Shown here: positions 1 to 5,217 of the stretch, piece after piece
How the letters are laid out: every line of letters starts with the position of its first letter
How positions within the stretch are numbered: position 1 is the first letter of the stretch
Origin: Saprospiraceae bacterium
GTDB lineage: Bacteria > Bacteroidota > Bacteroidia > Chitinophagales > Saprospiraceae
Direction: 5' to 3'
Length of the DNA stretch: 5,572 bases
Assembly: GCA_014379065.1 (NCBI GenBank)
Contig: JACMMM010000482.1
Location: forward strand, 1 to 5,572
Notes under the pieces: generated by a model
Databases searched by the model: none
What the model was told of the DNA's origin: nothing
What the model saw: the letters and a program-made list of their open reading frames with translations, nothing else
Program-made: the position numbers and the translations under genes

Positions 1-534
1 CTCGCGCCAAAGTTCGGAAGCCAAACTTGCCCTGTTCGCCCGCAGAATATCGCCGTCTTCGTGATTGAACGGAAGCCCACTCGGCAGATCCTGCAAAGGG
101 CCGTCGGCGTATTGAACACATTCCTCCAGATGGCTGCGGTTCCACCAAAGCGGAGCGTTGACATGCAAGCGAACCATTACTGCTGCGCCTGGGCAGGCAT
201 CCAATACACCTCGAATCTGGCGCTTAACCAAGGCCATATCAAGGGACGGTTCTTTCTCCTTCCAAATATCCTCTAGCCACAAATCTATCTGGAACAAACG
301 TACTCCCGCTTCGCCCATCTGACGAAGATTGTGTGCAGGCAATTCTTCCCAACTCCAACGACCGCCAGTGACGTGGGTAAGGGCATACATAAAAGGCAAT
401 TCGGGCTGTTGGTTGAGGAAGAGGGTAGGTTGGCCGTTTAGGGAACGAATTTCAGCCGTTTGCGGGCGCTGGGCGAGCAGCAACAGTGGCAGCAGTAGGG
501 GCAGCAGTAGGCAGCAGCGATTGGCAGTCGGCAT
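1..534 (-). CDS. Secreted glycoside-hydrolase-like protein (TIM-barrel type), N-terminal part only
   Basis: This reading frame starts at ATG 534 and stays open to the left edge, giving 178 residues with no stop, so the C-terminal part is outside the window. Residues 1-22 form a signal peptide: a short polar start with one Arg, a leucine/proline run (9-20), then Ala-Gln, a common signal-peptidase I ending in Bacteroidota. The mature part opens with a small beta-rich stretch (EIRSLNGQPTLFLNQQPELP). Then comes PFMYALTHVTGGRW, a helix ending in MGEAGVRLFQIDLW (73-86), and a strand VMVRLHVNAPLWW (119-131). This strand-helix-strand rhythm recalls the first units of the TIM barrel in GH42/GH5-like beta-galactosidases and related glycosidases. 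The catalytic glutamates would lie further on and cannot be seen, so the exact family and substrate are open. The protein probably acts in the periplasm or outside the cell on a carbohydrate. Start choice: ATG, A-rich leader, immediately followed by the signal peptide. I am sure it is a real exported gene and moderately sure of the hydrolase call. Confidence 0.72.
   Translation of the reverse strand, partial: MPTANRCCLLLPLLLPLLLLAQRPQTAEIRSLNGQPTLFLNQQPELPFMYALTHVTGGRWSWEELPAHNLRQMGEAGVRLFQIDLWLEDIWKEKEPSLDMALVKRQIRGVLDACPGAAVMVRLHVNAPLWWNRSHLEECVQYADGPLQDLPSGLPFNHEDGDILRANRASLASELWRE
488..511 (-). repeat. Two perfect 12-nt tandem copies inside a signal-peptide coding region
   Basis: On the plus strand the unit GGCAGCAGTAGG occurs at 488-499 and again at 500-511, followed by a partial CAGCAG. 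On the coding (minus) strand it reads as Leu-Leu-Leu-Pro units in the hydrophobic core of the signal peptide. The unit is four codons long, so gain or loss of a copy would keep the frame and change only the length of the hydrophobic core. Confidence 0.8.
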
Positions 535-588
535 TTCAGATTCTTTATTTCCAGACGAAATAATATCGGGTTTTTGTTTTGGTTTTAC

Positions 589-660
589 GGGGTCGCCCGA
601 TGACGGGCCGCCCCAAAACGGTAATGAATCCAGGGCGACCACAAGGGTCGCCCCTACCGT
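589..660. repeat. Paired-hairpin repeat (REP/MITE-like) between two genes
   Basis: Two GC-rich hairpins lie side by side. The first has arms 589-599 and 604-614 around the loop ATGA (11 positions, one mismatch and one G-T pair). The second has perfect 8-bp arms GGGCGACC (633-640) and GGTCGCCC (646-653) around ACAAG. It is enclosed by a further inverted pair, ACGGTA (618-623) and TACCGT (655-660). Both hairpins share the core GGTCGCCC, as expected of a dimeric REP-like palindromic element. The element fills most of the 119-nt space between the S33-type hydrolase and the glycoside-hydrolase-like gene, and it covers the hydrolase stop codon. On the minus strand the second hairpin and its outer arm run into TTTT, so it may also help end transcription. 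That it is repeated elsewhere in the genome is an inference. I recall similar GGTCGCCC-type palindromes as dispersed repeats in other genomes but could not search. Confidence 0.65.
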
Positions 661-1607
661 CCTAAAAACGCCCTGATAATCGCAAATTCTTTGGCAGGTT
701 CTTCCACCTGAGGGTTGTGGCCGCTGAATTCGAACATCTCAAATTGAGCCTGCGGACAGTAGGTTTTATACTTGACCTGCATCCAGGGTACTGCAACCCG
801 GTCGTATCGCCCGGCGATGATGAGGATGGGCATTTTCAGGTTTTTAAGGTCTTTCCGGAAGTCGAAATTGCCGATATCATTCCCAACGATAAAATCGCCA
901 TCTTTGCCCACCATTTGATAATACACGGCCTGGTTAAATGAATTGGGGTATGGTTTTCTTCCTCTTTTTTTGAAGTTATCCGGGTTATAGGCATATAAAA
1001 AGCCATAGGGTACTTTTCCGTAAATCTCTTGGTGGATGGGGTCGCTTGATATAGCACCGCGTTCCCTGATTTTCATCAAGGTATCCCAAACTTCGGGATA
1101 GTTGGTTCTGATTTCATGGTTGGAATTGTCGTCGTTTTCTTGCCACATCAAAAAACTATGAAAAGTATTGGCAAGAATGAGATGTTTTACGCGCTCAGGG
1201 TATTTAATCGCATAGCCCTGCGCGACGAGGCCCCCGTAGGAATGCCCGAGCACATTGATGCTCGAATAGCCCATGGCTTTGCGCAAGCCCTCCAGGTCTT
1301 CAATGTCGCGCTCCAGAGAGTATTCCCGCACATCCTTGGCGGTATCAGATTTCCCGCGCCCCAAGTTGTCGAAATATACAAGGGTATTGGTGGTGGACAA
1401 GGAGTCAAAACTTCTCAAGCCATAATGGGAGCCGCCCGGCCCGCCCGCGATAAAAAAGATCGGGTCGCCTTTGCCAAAACTGACCGTCCATAGTTTGGCG
1501 CCGTTGACGGTGTAGTATTTGCCGTCGGTCTGGCTTTCGGGGAAGTTTTGCGCGAGGGATAGAGTAGGGAGTAGGAAGAGGAGGAATGCGGTGGTGATGC
1601 TTTTCAT
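654..1607 (-). CDS. Secreted alpha/beta hydrolase, proline iminopeptidase-like (peptidase S33 type)
   Basis: The 317-residue product starts with a classic signal peptide (1-20, Lys-2, hydrophobic core, ending LSLAQ), so it should act in the periplasm or outside. The frame opens further upstream to a TTG at 1670, but ATG 1607 sits right before the signal peptide and is the better start. The catalytic machinery is complete. The oxyanion-hole motif GGPGGSH (55-61) is like the GGPG of prolyl aminopeptidases, followed by FDNLGRGKSD (79-88) where those enzymes have a DQRGxGxS-like strand. The nucleophile elbow is GHSYGG with Ser-123, the acid is Asp-269 in GRYDRV, and the base is His-297 in SGHNPQVEEP. 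A cap region lies between about 150 and 245. Length and motifs fit the S33 group, which removes N-terminal proline or other residues from peptides, though close relatives hydrolyse esters or lactones, so the substrate is not settled. Its last two codons and TAG stop fall inside the hairpin repeat downstream. The upstream gene ends at a strong terminator, so it probably has its own promoter, which I could not place with confidence. Confidence 0.88.
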   Translation of the reverse strand: MKSITTAFLLFLLPTLSLAQNFPESQTDGKYYTVNGAKLWTVSFGKGDPIFFIAGGPGGSHYGLRSFDSLSTTNTLVYFDNLGRGKSDTAKDVREYSLERDIEDLEGLRKAMGYSSINVLGHSYGGLVAQGYAIKYPERVKHLILANTFHSFLMWQENDDNSNHEIRTNYPEVWDTLMKIRERGAISSDPIHQEIYGKVPYGFLYAYNPDNFKKRGRKPYPNSFNQAVYYQMVGKDGDFIVGNDIGNFDFRKDLKNLKMPILIIAGRYDRVAVPWMQVKYKTYCPQAQFEMFEFSGHNPQVEEPAKEFAIIRAFLGR

Positions 1608-1696
1608 AGGGACTTGATATATTTGGAAGGACAAGGTAGTAGCATTTTTAGCGTTTTCTATAGTATTCAAATGGTTTCTTTCAAGTGCTGCGCTTC

Positions 1697-1714
1697 ATTC
1701 AAATTCCTTTGAAT
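1697..1714. promoter_or_regulatory. Perfect 7-bp inverted repeat upstream of the S33-type hydrolase
   Basis: ATTCAAA (1697-1703) and TTTGAAT (1708-1714) flank TTCC, about 90 nt upstream of the hydrolase ATG at 1607 and downstream of the terminator of the preceding gene. It has the shape of an operator for a dimeric regulator. AT-rich dyads of this size can occur by chance, and no matching promoter elements are clear around it. Confidence 0.25.
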
Positions 1715-1728
1715 CATCGCTTTCCCTC

Positions 1729-1767
1729 AAAAAACTCCTCCGCCAGGGTCAAAGCACCAGCGGAGGA
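1729..1767 (-). terminator. Rho-independent terminator after the 519-residue unknown gene
   Basis: Read on the minus strand, the perfect 8-bp arms TCCTCCGC (1767-1760) and GCGGAGGA (1743-1736) enclose a 16-nt loop and are followed by G and six T residues (1734-1729). It starts 28 nt after the stop codon of the minus-strand gene ending at 1796. This separates that gene from the S33-type hydrolase downstream. Confidence 0.8.
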
Positions 1768-1795
1768 ATATCTCTAAAAATCCCCACAAATTAGC

Positions 1796-3355
1796 CTATT
1801 CCTTCACTCCCTCCCGGGTCTTTGACTCTTCCCCATTCCCTTTTTTAGGAGCATTAGGCACCTCTTGGTTTATGTCTTGGAAGGAATCTTCGGTATTTTC
1901 GCCGCTGGGAGTTTCAGACCCCTTTACTAAGGCTAGGGCGTCGGTGCTAAGTGTTTCGGATGGCGCAACATCTTGTAGGCTATCAAGGACAAAGCGCAAT
2001 TCTTCTGGTCTTTGACTCAATTCAGCGCAGAACTCAGCGTTGCGGGCAAGGATTGGCAAGATGATTTGGTAAGCATCATATTCGTCCAGAGTGTGGTTGA
2101 AATGGAAGGTTTTGTCATGCACCCTAGCCCAGTGAATGTCACTTATGATTTTGTCTTTCTGATTAGGGTCCAGTTTGGCCTGTATTTCTGCCCGAGTAGA
2201 ATACAGCAAGCCACGTGCTTGTTTTATCGCCGCTCGACAGGCATCGTCCATGTTAGTGGGCCTCATGTTGCTGAGTTTATCAAGGAGTTGGTTGATACAT
2301 GCAATACCATTTTCGTACACTTCTTTTTTGGGATGCAGCCTGTAGTCATAGCTGTAGAGATTGTTAAAAAGTCGCAGGGTATAGGCCAGACGCAACGAAA
2401 GGTCCTGAATCTTATATAACCTAGGACGGGCGTCTATTAGTGTATTGTAAGCTGCTTCAGGATCAGTGCCTTTCCATTGGATTTCAGACAACAATAAAGC
2501 AAATTGGCATTCCCTTTCCGGGTAACCTTGGGCCAAGGCTCGGGTTTCGATGATCGACATATCCAGCCGCCGCTCATACTCTTGTTTCCAGCTGGACTTT
2601 GGTTTTTGGTCTAAGACATTCCAGTAAGCTTTGGTGCGCAATAAGGAAAGTTGGTATAGGGTCTCTTCTTGGTTTTTCAAGCCTTTCCCACGCACATGCA
2701 TCAAAGAATCGGCTTTGAATCCAGCGTACTCGTTATTTCCAGCCACTATTTCCAATTGCACGGCAGAAATTGGCAAGCGTTTTTTCAGCATGCTTTGGGC
2801 CATGGCCGACACCAATGCTTTCTCGGTTTTGCAGTACAATGAGTCGTAATTGATCTCGCCTTGAATCTGATAAGTACACTGGGCCACAAAAACAGAATCT
2901 TCTTGCCAAACTTCCCAATAGGCAGTATTAATTGGAATCCAACTGAGGTGTTGTATGAGGGTGGTGATGGGCAGACCCAAGTATTGGATTTTGGAGACAG
3001 GTCCGAAATCATCCACGCCTACGGTGGCGAGGCGGCGGTTGTTTAAATCCCGAAGTGCGATGAACTCTTCCCTGGAACTCCGCAAAACATCCTGTCCCAT
3101 CTGATCTGGGTTGTGGGAGAAGCCATGGGGGAGGCTTTTGATCTGCATCAGCAGCCGGTCTCTTTTCTGATAGGCATAGCCATTGTTCAAGAGGCACACA
3201 AACAGAAAAATGGCCACTAATCCCATGAGTTTTTCCAGGAGCGAATGGAGCAGAGAATGCCTACCGGAAGCATTTTCTGAAACTTTAGGAGACTTCTTAA
3301 GGGGAAGGCTTTCAGAAGGGGAGAGCTGGGTTGGATCGTGTGGTAATGGTCTCAT
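1796..3355 (-). CDS. Hypothetical membrane-anchored protein with a large helical outer domain
   Basis: I do not recognise this 519-residue protein. Residues 1-40 are polar, Pro/Ser-rich and probably disordered. Residues 42-62 (LMGLVAIFLFVCLLNNGYAY region) form one hydrophobic segment, either an uncleaved anchor or a late signal sequence, flanked by Lys/Arg on both sides. The likely outside part has a mixed section (about 95-235) with short strand-like stretches and two cysteines (160, 175) that could pair. It continues with a strongly helical region (about 230-460) rich in Leu, Ala, Tyr and Arg, including PEAAYNTLIDARPRLY and similar helix pairs that recall tetratricopeptide-like repeats, though no clean consensus is seen. 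Residues 464-519 form an acidic to mixed-charge tail rich in Glu, Ser, Lys and Asn. ATG 3355 is the first start in the frame; Met-44 (ATG 3226) lies inside the hydrophobic segment and is less likely. A strong terminator follows, and a 300-nt gap precedes it, so it looks monocistronic. The uninterrupted 520-codon frame supports a real gene; no function is proposed. Confidence 0.8.
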   Translation of the reverse strand: MRPLPHDPTQLSPSESLPLKKSPKVSENASGRHSLLHSLLEKLMGLVAIFLFVCLLNNGYAYQKRDRLLMQIKSLPHGFSHNPDQMGQDVLRSSREEFIALRDLNNRRLATVGVDDFGPVSKIQYLGLPITTLIQHLSWIPINTAYWEVWQEDSVFVAQCTYQIQGEINYDSLYCKTEKALVSAMAQSMLKKRLPISAVQLEIVAGNNEYAGFKADSLMHVRGKGLKNQEETLYQLSLLRTKAYWNVLDQKPKSSWKQEYERRLDMSIIETRALAQGYPERECQFALLLSEIQWKGTDPEAAYNTLIDARPRLYKIQDLSLRLAYTLRLFNNLYSYDYRLHPKKEVYENGIACINQLLDKLSNMRPTNMDDACRAAIKQARGLLYSTRAEIQAKLDPNQKDKIISDIHWARVHDKTFHFNHTLDEYDAYQIILPILARNAEFCAELSQRPEELRFVLDSLQDVAPSETLSTDALALVKGSETPSGENTEDSFQDINQEVPNAPKKGNGEESKTREGVKE

Positions 3356-3655
3356 AACAGTAATAAGTTTAAGTGTGAAGCCAATACCGAAAGACGAGGA
3401 AGTTGAGTTGGGATTAAGTCATTTTTGGAAGTAATCGTTTGGCGAACTATTATTATTGCCTGGATAGAGACTTGTTTTTATAAATTCTTTTTGTTTGTTG
3501 CTAGGCGGCATTAAAATTGCTTGTCCACGACAAATTTGCAGTTAAACCCTGTCTAATGGAGGCTGTAGGATTCCAGTAAATAATTGGGGGATGATTCTTA
3601 GTTTTCCTTGCATCCGGTAAAAACAACACACGCCTGAATGGTAGCCTTTCAACCT
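3356..3655. other. 300-nt AT-rich intergenic gap without a supported gene
   Basis: This lies between the stop of the TetR-linked hydrolase and the start of the unknown membrane protein. On the minus strand the longest frame beginning with ATG is only 23 codons (ATG at about 3612, ending LQPPLDRV), with no support beyond being open. No TAnnTTTG promoter match was found on the minus strand although the downstream gene needs a promoter here, and no clear terminator follows the hydrolase. A short dyad at 3521-3533 is listed separately. The gap could hold a degraded element or an untranslated leader; I see no tRNA or recognisable structured RNA. Confidence 0.5.
3521..3533. promoter_or_regulatory. 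Short inverted repeat TTGTC-CAC-GACAA in the intergenic gap
   Basis: Perfect 5-bp arms (3521-3525 and 3529-3533) flank CAC about 165 nt upstream of the unknown membrane-protein gene. It could be a regulator site or a small hairpin. It is short enough to occur by chance. Confidence 0.2.
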
Positions 3656-4576
3656 CTACAAGCCCACAAAATATCGAACCAAATCGTGTTCCGCAGACAA
3701 AGGCCGCTCTTGTCGCTCTGCTTGTTCCGGGACTTCTCCGTTTTGAATAAAGCAGAGCGTTGCTCGGGTGATGCCCGCCGTGCCAAGGTGATGACCACCT
3801 TCCCTTGGGCTATACAAAAAACTTTCAGGCCAAAATTCATGGTAACGGCGGGATTCAGCATAAGGTGTCACCGGGTCGCCGGGATCATGGATCAACAGCC
3901 CTTCGATATGTGGAAAAGCAGCGGTCATCATGGCAAAATCGAAGTGGTCTATGGAATGCCCGATGCGTTTTTCAAATCCGCGCACCATGCGCCAGTATAG
4001 CGGCGACCAGAGCCCCAGAGCCTTTTTATACTCCAGGAAAATACGCGGTGCAAAACTGAAGGATGCCATAATCACCATGCGACGCGGGTGCAAGGCGCGT
4101 GGCAAATCCTTCAAGGCATATACGCTGCTGCTGCCGCCAAAAGAGTGCCCAACGATGGAATATGCAGGGCCATAATCTTCCAGTAATGTGCGGATGATGG
4201 CTGCGTTGGCAGGAATATTCATCAAGCCAGCAGGGGCAAGGCCGTGTCCGGGTGGATCGTAGGCCAATACACGGTATCCGGCCTCCACCAACTGTGGCAC
4301 AAAATGCCGCCAGCGCCCTGCATTGTAAGCCCAGCCATAACTCAACAAAACCAACGGCGCATCTTCAGCGCCCCAATGGTATTCAACGATATGCTGTCCG
4401 GCAACTTCGCGGCGAACCTGTCGGGATGTTGCCAAAAATTGCCGCTCTTTTGGACGCACTTGAGGCTTGGGTGGCTTGGAAAAGATTTTCACGGCGGTTT
4501 TAGCCGCAAGTTGCGGGCTTATCAACGACCAGAGATTGAGCCCGAGGCCAAGGGCTTTGATGAGGATTCGTCGCAT
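3656..4576 (-). CDS. Alpha/beta hydrolase translationally linked to a TetR-family regulator
   Basis: The 306-residue product has a basic, amphipathic to hydrophobic N-terminus (1-33, Arg-Arg-Ile then ALGLGLNLWSLISPQLAAK) that may lie against the membrane; no cleavage site is evident. This kind of N-terminal stretch before the core is familiar from Bacteroidota alpha/beta hydrolases of unknown substrate. The core begins near 62. It contains LLSYGWAYNAGRW (77-89), where most relatives have His-Gly at the oxyanion hole and this one has Tyr-Gly; DPPGHG (107-112); the nucleophile elbow GHSFGG with Ser-145; Asp-234 in HDPGDPVTP; and His-262 in EGGHHLG. The triad is therefore complete and an esterase-type reaction is likely, but the substrate is unknown. 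A polar tail of about 25 residues follows the last core helix. ATG 4576 lies 2 nt after the regulator's stop (TGATCATG), so re-initiation is likely. The frame also extends to a TTG at 4606 overlapping the regulator, which is less convincing. It probably shares the tetR promoter and repression. Confidence 0.88.
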   Translation of the reverse strand: MRRILIKALGLGLNLWSLISPQLAAKTAVKIFSKPPKPQVRPKERQFLATSRQVRREVAGQHIVEYHWGAEDAPLVLLSYGWAYNAGRWRHFVPQLVEAGYRVLAYDPPGHGLAPAGLMNIPANAAIIRTLLEDYGPAYSIVGHSFGGSSSVYALKDLPRALHPRRMVIMASFSFAPRIFLEYKKALGLWSPLYWRMVRGFEKRIGHSIDHFDFAMMTAAFPHIEGLLIHDPGDPVTPYAESRRYHEFWPESFLYSPREGGHHLGTAGITRATLCFIQNGEVPEQAERQERPLSAEHDLVRYFVGL

Positions 4577-4578
4577 GA

Positions 4579-5151
4579 TCAGGATTGTTTCTGCATTTTT
4601 TTGCAAAAAAGCGCCACAGCCCGGGCCACAAACTGCTCCAGGTGTTGCTCTTCATTGCTGACTTTGTACATGATGATTGCGCCTTCGTATTCGAGCAGCA
4701 GGCGGTAAGCGGTTTGTTCCGCTTCTTCAGGGGGCATGATCGTGCTCAGGATACCGGCAACCGCCGTTCTCCATTCATGCCAGATCATCTGAATGGGTTC
4801 GTTAAATAGTCCGTTGCGACCGGTTTCCAAGGCTGTATTCGCAAAAAAACAGCCTTGGCGCTCCATTTTCGCGAGCCGGTTTTGGCGACGCAGCATTTTT
4901 TCGAGCTTTTGCTCAGGAGGCAGATCCTCCTGCACTACAGAAAATACGGTGGCTCGCAGTGTCTCTTGGGCGTATTCCAGTACGGCCCGCATCAGACTCT
5001 CCTTGGAAAGATGGTGGTGCATCAGCCCCGATTTGCCCAAACCTGTCGCCTCGGCCAGCATACTGACCGAAGTGCCGTGGTAGCCGTGCTGGTTGAAAAC
5101 TTCCCAACATCGGTGGAGCAATTCCTGCTTTTCAATTTTTTTGACAGGCAT
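4579..5151 (-). CDS. TetR/AcrR-family transcriptional repressor
   Basis: The 190-residue protein has the size and layout of a TetR-family regulator. The N-terminal three-helix DNA-binding domain spans about 1-55: LLHRCWEVFNQHGYHGTSVS, then the helix-turn-helix MLAEATGLGKSGLMHHHLSK (31-50) and the usual KESLMRAVLEYA stretch opening helix 4. The recognition helix is slightly unusual, with Ser-Gly-Leu-Met-His-His-His where many members have Gly-Ser-Leu-Tyr-His-His-Phe. The ligand-binding and dimer domain (about 56-190) carries GCFFANTALETG (100-111), a motif seen in a subgroup of TetR proteins whose ligands are often small reactive or organic compounds. The frame could start at TTG 5202, but that TTG coincides with the -33 promoter element, and ATG 5151 immediately precedes the conserved domain. 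The gene is followed 2 nt later by an alpha/beta hydrolase, and preceded by a promoter with an overlapping palindrome, so autoregulation of a two-gene operon is likely. The inducer cannot be told from sequence. Confidence 0.92.
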   Translation of the reverse strand: MPVKKIEKQELLHRCWEVFNQHGYHGTSVSMLAEATGLGKSGLMHHHLSKESLMRAVLEYAQETLRATVFSVVQEDLPPEQKLEKMLRRQNRLAKMERQGCFFANTALETGRNGLFNEPIQMIWHEWRTAVAGILSTIMPPEEAEQTAYRLLLEYEGAIIMYKVSNEEQHLEQFVARAVALFCKKMQKQS

Positions 5152-5154
5152 ATA

Positions 5155-5170
5155 CCGAACGTTCGTACGG
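5155..5170. promoter_or_regulatory. Likely operator for the TetR-family repressor
   Basis: The region CCGAACGTTCGTACGG contains a perfect 10-bp palindrome, CGAACGTTCG (5156-5165), overlapped by a second one, CGTACG (5164-5169). It sits 4 nt upstream of the tetR ATG and directly downstream of the -7 promoter box, on or beside the predicted transcription start. GAACG-type dyads are common operators of TetR-family proteins. GTACGG recurs at 5176-5181, 11 bp from its first copy, about one helical turn away. Binding by the adjacent regulator is an inference. Confidence 0.65.
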
Positions 5171-5202
5171 CAAAGGTACGGGCGTTGGTGGGAAGAATGC
5201 AA
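5171..5202 (-). promoter_or_regulatory. Bacteroidota-type promoter of the tetR-hydrolase operon
   Basis: Read on the minus strand, TACCTTTG (5178-5171) matches the Bacteroidota -7 consensus TAnnTTTG at every fixed position. A TTG at 5202-5200 lies 21 nt upstream, within the usual range for the -33 element. Transcription would start at about 5163-5168, giving a leader of only some 12-17 nt before ATG 5151, with the operator inside it. There is no Shine-Dalgarno sequence, which is normal for this phylum. Confidence 0.65.
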
Positions 5203-5217
5203 GCAGCGAGGGATTTT

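Noticed and set aside
1116..1493. A 125-codon plus-strand frame opposite the S33-type hydrolase
   Set aside because: It overlaps the catalytic region of a gene with a complete triad, so it is a shadow frame.
1608..1670. A TTG start that would add 21 residues to the S33-type hydrolase
   Set aside because: It would place a polar extension before a clear signal peptide; ATG 1607 gives a normal exported protein.
3541..3612. A 23-codon minus-strand frame in the intergenic gap, considered as a small protein or transposase remnant
   Set aside because: It is too short, lacks any recognisable motif or promoter, and I could not match it to a known element.
4577..4606. A TTG start that would add ten residues to the TetR-linked hydrolase
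   Set aside because: It would overlap tetR, is a rare start, and ATG 4576 sits right after the tetR stop before the conserved N-terminus.
4244..4708. A 154-codon plus-strand frame opposite the TetR-linked hydrolase
   Set aside because: It lies fully antisense to the hydrolase core and the end of tetR; the translated sequence is rich in Cys, Arg and Pro with no recognisable fold.
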